Below, one piece after another: positions 1 to 5,049 of a stretch of DNA of 5,049 nucleotides. The DNA lies in NCBI GenBank assembly GCA_902766325.1, contig CACXDF010000210.1, forward strand, positions 1 through 5,049. Direction: 5' to 3'. Numbering within the stretch: the first letter of the stretch is position 1; each line of letters starts with the position of its first letter. Both the position numbers and the translations under genes were made by a program. The DNA is from an uncultured Eubacteriales bacterium. Lineage in GTDB: Bacteria > Bacillota > Clostridia > Christensenellales > DTU072. The notes under the pieces were generated by a model. The model made no database searches. It saw only the letters and a program-made list of their open reading frames with translations, and was not told where the DNA came from.

Positions 1-98
1 ACCAATATGAGCGGAACGATCACAAAAACGACGGTTACGATCAGATAGGGGAACGCAAACGCGGTGGGGCGGAAGACTTTTGCTTTCTTCTTTTTCAT
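1..98 (-). CDS. potB: PotB-like spermidine/putrescine ABC transporter permease, N-terminal fragment
   Basis: Only the first 32 codons are in the window; the gene continues past the left edge. The reading starts MKKKKAKVFRPTAFAFPYLI and continues into VTVVFVIVPLIL. This is a short basic cytoplasmic tail followed by the first hydrophobic membrane segment, with the PYL...PL pattern usual for PotB/binding-protein-dependent permeases. The ATG (98-96) overlaps the potA stop (97-95) as ATGA, so the two genes are almost certainly co-transcribed and probably translationally coupled. A GAGGAGG site lies 10 bases upstream, inside the end of potA. The permease would pair with PotC to form the membrane channel energised by PotA. 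The specific identity rests mostly on the position right after a PotA-like ATPase. A permease for a related substrate is possible, because so little of the protein is visible. Confidence 0.8.
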   Translation of the reverse strand, partial: MKKKKAKVFRPTAFAFPYLIVTVVFVIVPLIL

Positions 99-1603
99 TC
101 TTCCTTTGCCTCCTCGTTGTCGGGATCGTAGCGTTCGACCTTCAATTTATCCGGATCGATCTTGATACCTACGCGGTCGCCGAGGTCCCATTCGTCCTTG
201 GTGTCGATATAAAAGTCTTCGTCGGTATCGGTGTATACTTGCACCTGGTAGTAGGTGCCTTTGTAAAGGGTTTGCGAAACGTAAGCGCCGACGGTGCCGT
301 CTTCTTCGTCGTCGGTCAGTTCTACCCCGTCGAATCCGATTTCCGCGACGACGGAAGCGCCGATCTCCAGGTTTTCGGTATTACGGAAGGTGAAGTCTCC
401 GCCGCAGAAATGTACCTGATCTTCCGCGATCACTTCGCCGAAGAACTTATTGGTGCTACGCAGTTTTTTCATAATATGTATGCCGTCCGGCTTGACGCCG
501 ATGCGTACCGTTTGACCCTCTTTGGTTTCTTTGGTGGACTGCACGGTAAATTGATAGCCGCTTGCCAGGATCTCCATTTGATAGAACGTGCCTTTGAAGA
601 TGGAAGAGACGACTTGTCCGACGAGTTGACCTTTCGGGCTGTCTTCGGGATAGACGGAAATGTCTTCGGGACGAATAACGAGGTCGACGCGTTCGTTTTT
701 GGCGAAGCCTTTATCCACGCACGCAAATTCTTCTCCGAGGAAGGATACGCAGAAATCGCGCACCATGACGCCGCTTACGATGTTGCTTTCGCCGATAAAG
801 TCGGCAACGAAAGCGTTAGCCGGTTCGTCGTAGATCTTTTTCGGAGTGCCGATCTGTTGTACCACGCCGTCGTTGATGACGACGACGGTATCGCTCATGG
901 TCAGAGCTTCTTCCTGGTCGTGGGTGACGTAAATAAAGGTAATGCCGAGGCGCTTGTGCATAGCCATCAGTTCTTCCTGCATTTCTTTACGCATCTTCAG
1001 GTCGAGCGCGCCGAGGGGCTCGTCCAAAAGGAGAACTTTCGGTTCGCAAACGAGAGCGCGGGCGATAGCCACTCTCTGTTGTTGTCCGCCGGAAAGAGAA
1101 GTCACGTCACGGTAGCCGTAACCTTCGAGACCTACCATTTTCAGCGCGGCGTTGACCTTTTGATCGATCAACTTTTTGTCCATCTTTTTGATCTTAAGAC
1201 CGAAAGCGATATTTTTATAAACGTTCAGATGAGGAAAGAGTGCGTACCGTTGAAAAACGGTGTTTACCGGTCTGTTATAGGGCGGGGTATTGGTCACGTC
1301 GATGTTTTCGATAAAAACAGTGCCGTCCGTAGCCGTTTCGAATCCGGCAATGATGCGAAGAAGGGTGGTTTTTCCGCAACCGGAAGGGCCGAGCAGAGTG
1401 ACGAACTCGCCCCGTTTGATGGCCAGGTTCATATCGTCTATTACGGTGACGCCGTCGAAGACTTTCGTGATGTTTTTCACTTCTATGATGCGATCCGATT
1501 TTTTCAGCGCGAGCTGTTCTACCGCCGGCTCGGTCTTTATGACCTGTTTGGGCGTTTTTTCTTTACGGAATTTGTCGATAATTCTGATAAAAGGATTCTT
1601 CAT
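95..1603 (-). CDS. potA: PotA, spermidine/putrescine ABC transporter ATP-binding protein with duplicated C-terminal region
   Basis: This is the cytoplasmic ATPase that drives polyamine import. All ABC motifs are present: Walker A GPSGCGKTT (72-80), Q-loop VFQRYALFPH (116-125), signature LSGGQQQR (170-177), Walker B LLLDEP (191-196), D-loop GALD (198-201) and the switch His in THDQEEALTMSD (His228). The VNTVFQRYALFPH and FVADFIGESNIVSG segments are typical of PotA rather than of MalK-type sugar ATPases. At 502 residues it exceeds the usual 350-380. There is a basic N-terminal extension of about 37 residues before the ABC core, and the C-terminal TOBE-type region appears twice (about 273-380 and 381-492). 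The ATG at 1603 is supported by GGAGG (1615-1611) at a 7-base spacing. It lies 27 bases after the regulator gene and overlaps potB by 4 bases, so it sits in an operon. PotA identity is firm; the exact polyamine is not shown by the sequence. Confidence 0.95.
   Translation of the reverse strand: MKNPFIRIIDKFRKEKTPKQVIKTEPAVEQLALKKSDRIIEVKNITKVFDGVTVIDDMNLAIKRGEFVTLLGPSGCGKTTLLRIIAGFETATDGTVFIENIDVTNTPPYNRPVNTVFQRYALFPHLNVYKNIAFGLKIKKMDKKLIDQKVNAALKMVGLEGYGYRDVTSLSGGQQQRVAIARALVCEPKVLLLDEPLGALDLKMRKEMQEELMAMHKRLGITFIYVTHDQEEALTMSDTVVVINDGVVQQIGTPKKIYDEPANAFVADFIGESNIVSGVMVRDFCVSFLGEEFACVDKGFAKNERVDLVIRPEDISVYPEDSPKGQLVGQVVSSIFKGTFYQMEILASGYQFTVQSTKETKEGQTVRIGVKPDGIHIMKKLRSTNKFFGEVIAEDQVHFCGGDFTFRNTENLEIGASVVAEIGFDGVELTDDEEDGTVGAYVSQTLYKGTYYQVQVYTDTDEDFYIDTKDEWDLGDRVGIKIDPDKLKVERYDPDNEEAKEE
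109..115 (-). promoter_or_regulatory. Ribosome binding site of potB, inside the potA coding region
   Basis: GAGGAGG on the minus strand, 10 bases before the ATG at 98. It sits within the codons for the acidic end of PotA (GAG GAG GCA). The Glu-rich PotA C-terminus therefore doubles as the Shine-Dalgarno sequence of the next gene. This supports the ATG at 98 as the potB start. Confidence 0.75.
128..463 (-). other. PotA C-terminal regulatory region, extra copy 2
   Basis: PotA residues about 381-492. It follows the same order as copy 1. NKFFGEVIAEDQVHFCGGDF parallels SNIVSGVMVRDFCVSFLGEEF. VGAYVSQTLYKGTYYQVQVY parallels VGQVVSSIFKGTFYQMEIL. DRVGIKIDPDKLKVERY parallels QTVRIGVKPDGIHIM. An acidic linker (TDDEEDGT) separates its two halves. 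The copies are clearly diverged, so the duplication is old rather than an assembly artefact. Confidence 0.65.
464..787 (-). other. PotA C-terminal regulatory region, copy 1 (TOBE-type)
   Basis: PotA residues about 273-380. This is the copy expected in any PotA: an OB-like half ending in VDLVIRPEDISVYPED, then a TOBE half with GQVVSSIFKGTFYQMEIL and closing VRIGVKPDGIHIM. In the family this region follows the nucleotide-binding domain and contributes to dimer contact and regulation. The boundaries are judged by eye. Confidence 0.75.
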
Positions 1604-1610
1604 CTGTGAG

Positions 1611-1615
1611 CCTCC
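1611..1615 (-). promoter_or_regulatory. Ribosome binding site of potA
   Basis: GGAGG on the minus strand with a 7-base spacer to the ATG at 1603. It fixes the potA start and so shows that the N-terminal extension before the ABC core is translated. Confidence 0.75.
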
Positions 1616-1630
1616 GATGGTTATTTGTTT

Positions 1631-2167
1631 CTAAAAGTTGGGCGGGCAGGATATCCACAGCACTTCGCAATTTTTGTCGGTGTCGTTTACGAGGAGATGC
1701 GGCTTGTCCGCTTTATAATAAAAAGTCTCTCCTTTACGCACGGTATAAGACTTTTTGCCGAGTAGCAGCTTGATCCTCCCGGAGAGGACGTACCCGAATT
1801 CTTCTCCTTCGTGCGGGATGTCGCGTTCGCTTTCCGTATGCGGCGGGAGCGTGACGAAAATCGGTTCCATTTCGTTCTTTTGCGCCGAAGGGACCAACCA
1901 CGTGACGCTGCTGCCGTCGTCGCTTTCTTTTACGAAATAGTCATCCTTTTTAAAGACGACCGGGTCTTCCTTTCTTTCGTCGAAAAATTCGCTCAGGTTG
2001 GAGCCGAGTATGGTGACGATATCGTTGAGAGTGTCGATACTGGGGGTTGTCAGATCGTTTTCGAGTTGGCTGATAAAACCCTTGGTCAGTTCACATCTGT
2101 CCCCGAGTTCTTCTTGCGTCAGGTTGTTTTTCAGTCGCAGTTCTTTTATTTTGGTTCCGATCTCCAT
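1631..2167 (-). CDS. XRE-family transcriptional regulator with C-terminal cupin domain
   Basis: A 178-residue DNA-binding regulator. Residues about 4-61 form an XRE/Cro-C1 helix-turn-helix: LTQEELGDRCELTKGFISQL (16-35) spans the two core helices, followed by TPSIDTLNDIVTILG, the usual end of this fold. Residues about 102-175 form a cupin barrel: PHEGEEFGYVLSGRIKLLLG (118-137) corresponds to cupin motif 1, and KGETFYYKADKPHLLVN (145-161), with the His-x3-Asn ending, to motif 2. Motif 1 has a single His, so metal binding is uncertain. XRE-cupin proteins of this layout include PuuR and regulators found in front of polyamine transport genes. Here the gene is first in the operon, just ahead of potA. 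It most likely controls its own promoter in response to a small molecule, plausibly a polyamine; that ligand is inferred. The ATG at 2167 is preceded by GGGAG at a 7-base spacing, with no better start nearby. Confidence 0.9.
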   Translation of the reverse strand: MEIGTKIKELRLKNNLTQEELGDRCELTKGFISQLENDLTTPSIDTLNDIVTILGSNLSEFFDERKEDPVVFKKDDYFVKESDDGSSVTWLVPSAQKNEMEPIFVTLPPHTESERDIPHEGEEFGYVLSGRIKLLLGKKSYTVRKGETFYYKADKPHLLVNDTDKNCEVLWISCPPNF

Positions 2168-2222
2168 ACCCTGTCTCCCGTTCTTCTTTCCGCCTTTTGA
2201 GTTAAGGCATTGTAAGAAAAAA

Positions 2223-2239
2223 GTTTATCATCACTAAAC
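2223..2239 (-). promoter_or_regulatory. Candidate operator: 17-base inverted repeat near the transcription start
   Basis: GTTTA (2239-2235) and TAAAC (2227-2223) form an inverted repeat with a 7-base centre. It lies immediately downstream of the -10 box, over the expected start. That position suits a repressor site, and the XRE-cupin protein encoded next is the obvious candidate to bind it. The arms are only five AT-rich pairs, so chance is possible. Six T residues follow it on the transcribed strand, so a weak attenuator hairpin is an alternative. Confidence 0.35.
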
Positions 2240-2246
2240 AAAACGT

Positions 2247-2275
2247 ATTATATATATTGTCGCCCCCTTTGTCAA
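2247..2275 (-). promoter_or_regulatory. Consensus sigma-70/sigma-A promoter of the regulator-potA-potB operon
   Basis: On the minus strand, TTGACA (2275-2270) and TATAAT (2252-2247) are separated by exactly 17 bases. Both hexamers match the consensus at all six positions. The region just upstream (about 2276-2300) is A-rich and could serve as an UP element. The transcription start is expected near 2240, giving a leader of about 70 bases before the regulator ATG. A promoter this strong at the head of an operon whose first gene is a repressor-type protein suggests repression is the main control. Confidence 0.85.
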
Positions 2276-2390
2276 TTATTTTTATACTGTTTTTTTGCAA
2301 GTTTTTTCCGAAATATTTTTACGAAAACGATAGGCCTTTTCTTCGCGCTGTTTAGGACGATGGACGCGCGCGTATTCATTATTATAATAT

Positions 2391-2417
2391 AAAGAAAAAG
2401 ACGGCCGGAGCCGTCTT
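2391..2417 (-). terminator. Intrinsic terminator of the leucine-rich-repeat gene
   Basis: On the minus strand, AAGACGGC (2417-2410) and GCCGTCTT (2405-2398) pair perfectly over 8 bases around a TCCG loop, followed by TTTCTTT. It starts 28 bases after the stop codon of the large gene and separates it from the polyamine operon downstream. Confidence 0.9.
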
Positions 2418-2445
2418 GATATCGCCTTATAAAAAGCAGTGCGTT

Positions 2446-5049
2446 TTAAGAAATCGTCAGCGTGTAGGACAGAGAAACGGTAAAGTAGGCCGTTTTTATG
2501 GTGAGCGTGACGACGGTCGTGCCTTTCTTAAAGAAGGTGATAAGGCCGTCCGAGGAGTGATCTTTCTTTTCGTTCGCTTCTATTACGCCGTTTCCGTTTT
2601 CGTCGAATTCATATCGGAAAGCGGCGACGGACGGATCGGAAGACACGTACTTGTACGACTCGATGGCAAGCGAGGTATCGTTACTTGTAAAGTGGTTTGA
2701 GTAGGTGTTGTCCTGCATGATGGTGGACAAGTTGCGGGTGACCGATTCGGAGTCGAAATAGATACGATGGAACGATGCGTTGGCAAAGCGTTCGTAACGA
2801 GCGGTGTTGCTGTCTCTGTATGTGACGGTATAGTTGCCCGTGCCGACGATATAGACGTTAGAGAGCAAATTGCAATTATAGAATGCGTCGGAGCCGATGG
2901 TGGATGCGTTGATATTCAGGATGACTGTACGGATATATCTGCACCCGTAGAAAGCGCCTGCCGGCACGGAAGAATAGTTTCCGCTCAAAGCGACGATCTC
3001 CAAAGACTCGGGCACGAGGTCGCCGTTCATTGTCGCGGAAGGAGAGTCTTCGGACTCGGGGCAAAAAACGTAACCGATATAAGTGTTGCCGGTGGGCGTC
3101 GCTCCGACGAAGGGCGCCGAATAGAACCGCAAGGCGGTACAACTTGCGAAAGCGCCTTTTCGGACGTTTGTGACGCTGTTAGGCAGGATAATGGACTGCA
3201 AGGACGTGCAGTATTCGAACGCGTACGATCCGACCACGTTCATCGTGTCGGGTACCGTGACGTTTTCGAGTATGGGACATCCGGCAAAGGACTGCGAGCC
3301 GATAGTCGTATAGCCGTTGCCGATCACAACGGAAACGAGGTGGCCGCAACCATGGCAAACCCGATCGGGGATGGCGCCGCTTCCGGTCAGAATCAGCGTT
3401 ACCAAAGAAGACGGAATATATTCTCGCGAGGAGTTAGCTTTTTGTTCCGGGTCGGAACTCGTCGTGTCCAGAACGCCGCCGAAGAAGTAGGCGAGGAAGT
3501 TATTTTCGGAAGTCGTCTTTCCGATGAAGGGGACGGACAGCGTGGTGATACGGCCGTTGCCTTTCAGGACGTTTTCGCCGATCCGTTGAACGGAGGAAGG
3601 CAGGTATACTTCGGTAAAGGAACTGTTTTCAAAAGCATGATCGAGGATAAAGACGGTTCCTTCTTTTACGTGGCAGGGACGATCCGCGTTCGTTTGCGCG
3701 TCCGCGGCAAAGAGTACGACGTTCGTTCCGCGTTTCACCTTCAGATACAGGACGCCGTCTTCCCAGTTGTTCTGGTCGGAATAATAGCCGGAATAAGTAA
3801 AGGCCGATTTGGCGACGGAAGCGTTTTCGTCGAAATCGACGTCGCTTACTCGTTCGGGCAAAAGAATGTCGGTCAGAGAAGTGCAGTAGAAAAATGCTTC
3901 CGCTTCGATAGTCGTCAGTGCTTCGGGGAAGACGATCCTACTGAGCTGACTGCACCCGGAAAAGGCTTTTTTAGCGATCTTACGCACTCCGGTGGCGGAG
4001 ATATCGACCGTTTGTAAAGAAGCGCACCCGGCAAAGGCGCCTTCGTTGATCGAGCCGCTCCGAATGGTCACCGTTTTAAGTGAAAGCGGCAAATAATAAG
4101 AGACGGGAGAATAAGAATAGACCGTTTCTCCGCTGAACGTGGAAGATTCTATGATAGACTGCGACGTTTTGACCGAACCTTCATAGGGGGTCGAGCCGAA
4201 GATATATCCGAAAGGATAGATCGTCTTTGATTCGGCGCTGGACGCTCCGACGAAAGGCAATATGAGCGTTCGCAGACTTCTGCATCCGCTGAGAAGACCC
4301 ATACCGATGGAAGAAATACCGGTGCCGAATTGCAGTTCTTCCAGTCCGATGCAGCCGTTAAAGACTTTTTCGCCCAAAGAAATGACGGAGTTGGGAAGAA
4401 CGAGCGCAGTCAGATTTTTACAATGGGAAAACGCGTACGCCCGAACTTGTTTCAATCCTGTCGGCAAAGAAACGGAAAGCAAAGACGAACATTGCTCGAA
4501 AGCGTTTTCGCCGACGATCTCCATACCGCTCGGCAGAGCGATGGACGACAAAAGGACGCAGGACGAGAAGACGCCGGCGGGCAAAGAAGCGAGTTTTCTG
4601 CCGGCGAAGGAGAAAGTCCTCAATTTACGACAGGACGCGAAGGCGCTTTCGCCGAGAGAATTCGTTTCGGCGGGAAGCACGAAGTTCGATAAAGAAGAAC
4701 ATTCTTCAAAGGCCCTTTCGGATACGATCTGCGTCGAGGCGGGCAGGACGATATCGCGCAGGTTTTCGCATCGAGCGAAAGCCCGAGCGCCAACGGCGCG
4801 CATGACCGTATTGTCGCCGAAATCAACGGTCCTTAAAGAAGAACACTCAAAGAAGGCTTTTTCTTCGACGGAGGTGACGGTGGAAGGAAGACTGACCTCG
4901 CTCAGGCCGCTGAGATAGGCCAAGGCTTCTTCGCCGATCACGGAGACGGTTTTTCCTTCGATAGAATCGGGAACGGCATAAGCGGTCGCCGGTCCGACGA
5001 ACCCGATCAACGTCGCGAAGGAAGCAAGACTGTACAGACCGAAAGCGGA
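2446..5049 (-). CDS. Secreted BspA-type leucine-rich-repeat protein, 5' end outside the window
   Basis: 867 residues are visible and the frame is still open at base 5049, so the true start is to the right of the window. Visible residues 1-25 look like the end of a signal peptide, with likely cleavage after ATAYA. About 21 LRR_5/BspA-type units follow, with the core pattern AFxxCxxLxxVxLPxxVxxIGxxAF and a spacing of 22-25 residues within runs. They are interrupted by three PF(V/I)G modules (about 259-348, 500-574, 640-709) and one NWEDGVLYL island (about 417-473). Residues about 799-867 resemble a Big_2 Ig-like domain with an EF-hand-like loop (816-827). No LPXTG motif, membrane anchor or S-layer domain follows, so the protein is probably released or held non-covalently. 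Proteins of this family act at the cell surface in adhesion or ligand binding; no specific partner can be inferred. A terminator separates it from the polyamine operon, so no functional link is implied. Confidence 0.92.
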   Translation of the reverse strand, partial: SAFGLYSLASFATLIGFVGPATAYAVPDSIEGKTVSVIGEEALAYLSGLSEVSLPSTVTSVEEKAFFECSSLRTVDFGDNTVMRAVGARAFARCENLRDIVLPASTQIVSERAFEECSSLSNFVLPAETNSLGESAFASCRKLRTFSFAGRKLASLPAGVFSSCVLLSSIALPSGMEIVGENAFEQCSSLLSVSLPTGLKQVRAYAFSHCKNLTALVLPNSVISLGEKVFNGCIGLEELQFGTGISSIGMGLLSGCRSLRTLILPFVGASSAESKTIYPFGYIFGSTPYEGSVKTSQSIIESSTFSGETVYSYSPVSYYLPLSLKTVTIRSGSINEGAFAGCASLQTVDISATGVRKIAKKAFSGCSQLSRIVFPEALTTIEAEAFFYCTSLTDILLPERVSDVDFDENASVAKSAFTYSGYYSDQNNWEDGVLYLKVKRGTNVVLFAADAQTNADRPCHVKEGTVFILDHAFENSSFTEVYLPSSVQRIGENVLKGNGRITTLSVPFIGKTTSENNFLAYFFGGVLDTTSSDPEQKANSSREYIPSSLVTLILTGSGAIPDRVCHGCGHLVSVVIGNGYTTIGSQSFAGCPILENVTVPDTMNVVGSYAFEYCTSLQSIILPNSVTNVRKGAFASCTALRFYSAPFVGATPTGNTYIGYVFCPESEDSPSATMNGDLVPESLEIVALSGNYSSVPAGAFYGCRYIRTVILNINASTIGSDAFYNCNLLSNVYIVGTGNYTVTYRDSNTARYERFANASFHRIYFDSESVTRNLSTIMQDNTYSNHFTSNDTSLAIESYKYVSSDPSVAAFRYEFDENGNGVIEANEKKDHSSDGLITFFKKGTTVVTLTIKTAYFTVSLSYTLTIS
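2449..2655 (-). other. C-terminal Big_2-like Ig domain with EF-hand-like insert
   Basis: The segment starting YVSSDPSVAAF and the segment GLITFFKKGTTVVTLTIKTA match the SSDPSVA and G.(V/I)T...KGT..(I/V)T pattern of bacterial Ig-like Big_2 domains. Between them lies an insert holding DENGNGVIEANE (2604-2569). It fits the EF-hand loop spacing, with D/N at positions 1, 3 and 5, Gly at 6, Ile at 8 and Glu at 12. No second EF-hand or dockerin partner is visible. Confidence 0.55.
2923..4275 (-). repeat. Three copies of a longer PF(V/I)G...SL module within the LRR region
   Basis: Copies at about 4006-4275, 3328-3552 and 2923-3132. Each follows an LRR unit and runs PF(V/I)G, then a variable Ser/Thr-rich stretch with an aromatic segment (FGYIFG, LAYFFGG, IGYVFC). 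Each then has P(L/S/E)SL(K/V/E) followed by a strand and returns to an F/C..GC..(L/I)..V repeat core. The copies are about 90, 75 and 70 residues long, with the middle most variable. Similar modules recur in BspA-like proteins of gut Bacillota, which I state from memory. Confidence 0.7.
3631..3801 (-). other. NWEDGVLYL island within the LRR region
   Basis: Visible residues about 417-473. FTYSGYYSDQNNWEDGVLYL leads into a strand-rich stretch and then VKEGTVFILDHAFENSSF. It replaces the usual repeat-to-repeat join with a longer insert. The pattern SNW..GVLY followed by (K)EGT..I...AF is familiar from other BspA-like proteins. The two repeats after it (AFENSSF, VLKGNGRI) lack the consensus Cys. 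Confidence 0.6.
4276..4941 (-). repeat. N-terminal array of BspA-type leucine-rich repeats
   Basis: About ten consecutive units at visible residues 37-258. Most carry the AF..C..L core: AFFECSSL, AFARCENL, AFEECSSL, AFASCRKL, VFSSCVLL, AFEQCSSL, AFSHCKNL, VFNGCIGL, LLSGCRSL. Spacing is 23-25 residues (about 69 bases). The units have diverged in sequence, so this is a coding repeat and not a recent DNA tandem repeat. Confidence 0.85.
4975..5049 (-). other. Signal peptide, hydrophobic core and cleavage region (partial)
   Basis: The 25 visible residues begin SAFGLYSLASFATLIGF and end VGPATAYA before VPDSIEGK. This is a hydrophobic core followed by small residues at the -3 and -1 positions (AYA), as for signal peptidase I. 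No lipobox Cys is visible. The basic N-terminal end lies outside the window. Confidence 0.8.

Noticed and set aside
95..1603. PotA as a MalK/UgpC-type sugar transport ATPase
   Set aside because: The VNTVFQRYALFPH and FVADFIGESN segments and the following ATGA-coupled permease fit PotA better, although the family boundary is not absolute.
80..1609. Plus-strand open frame of 509 codons with a hydrophobic N-terminus, spanning the whole of potA
   Set aside because: It is the antisense shadow of potA, whose minus-strand frame has all ABC motifs in order. The apparent signal-like start is the complement of PotA's acidic tail, and there is no convincing Shine-Dalgarno site or family resemblance.
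2364..2373. Ten-base palindrome ACGCGCGCGT in the intergenic region
   Set aside because: It is short and has no second copy in the intergenic region, no adjacent T-tract and no clear position relative to a promoter. Chance is sufficient.
2383..2388. TATAAT on the plus strand as a possible promoter pointing into the LRR gene
   Set aside because: There is no -35-like hexamer at a suitable distance and no plus-strand gene to express. The area is AT-rich and directly beside a minus-strand terminator.
2767..4017. Plus-strand open frame of 416 codons opposite the LRR gene
   Set aside because: Antisense shadow of a repeat-rich gene. Its composition is biased, it shows no domain, and the minus-strand frame has clear LRR periodicity.
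4262..4918. Plus-strand open frame of 218 codons opposite the N-terminal LRR array
   Set aside because: Its apparent repeats (SKAFSPT, SKALSDT, KKAFSST) are reverse-complement echoes of the LRR consensus on the minus strand.
4276..4941. Regular spacing of about 69 bases that could suggest a CRISPR array or DNA tandem repeat
   Set aside because: The spacing is 23 codons of a diverged protein repeat. No identical DNA repeats or unique spacers are present.

Overview
All genes that I can support lie on the minus strand, so transcription runs from the right edge to the left. The window looks like a Bacillota (probably gut-type, Clostridia-like) genome fragment. The reasons are the GGAGG-type ribosome binding sites, a perfect sigma-A type promoter (TTGACA, 17 nt, TATAAT), and a secreted BspA-type leucine-rich-repeat protein of a style common in uncultured gut Clostridia. 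The taxonomic call is an inference and I cannot go below phylum.

Region 1 (2446-5049): a large secreted leucine-rich-repeat (LRR_5/BspA-type) protein. Its 5' end lies beyond the right edge. The frame stays open to base 5049 and the visible N-terminus is the hydrophobic part of a signal peptide. About 21 repeat units of roughly 23 residues follow, interrupted by three copies of a longer PF(V/I)G...SL module and one NWEDGVLYL island. The C-terminus resembles a bacterial Ig-like (Big_2) domain with an EF-hand-like acidic loop inserted in it. A strong intrinsic terminator (2391-2417) closes this transcription unit.

Region 2 (2168-2390): an AT-rich intergenic region of under 300 bases. It holds the consensus promoter (2247-2275), an A-rich stretch just upstream of the -35 that could act as an UP element, and a small inverted repeat (2223-2239) near the expected transcription start that could be an operator. 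I see nothing convincing in 2300-2390.

Region 3 (1-2167): the start of a polyamine transport operon, in the order XRE-cupin regulator, potA, potB. The regulator and potA are 27 bases apart. The potA stop and the potB start overlap as ATGA, which suggests translational coupling. potB runs off the left edge, where potC and potD would be expected. The regulator probably senses a small ligand (plausibly a polyamine) through its cupin domain and controls this operon. PotA powers import, and PotB forms half of the membrane channel.

The most unusual point is PotA. At 502 residues it is much longer than typical PotA (about 350-380), because its C-terminal TOBE-type regulatory region appears to be present twice in tandem. 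I found no evidence of a mobile element, CRISPR array, RNA gene or wholly new system in this window.
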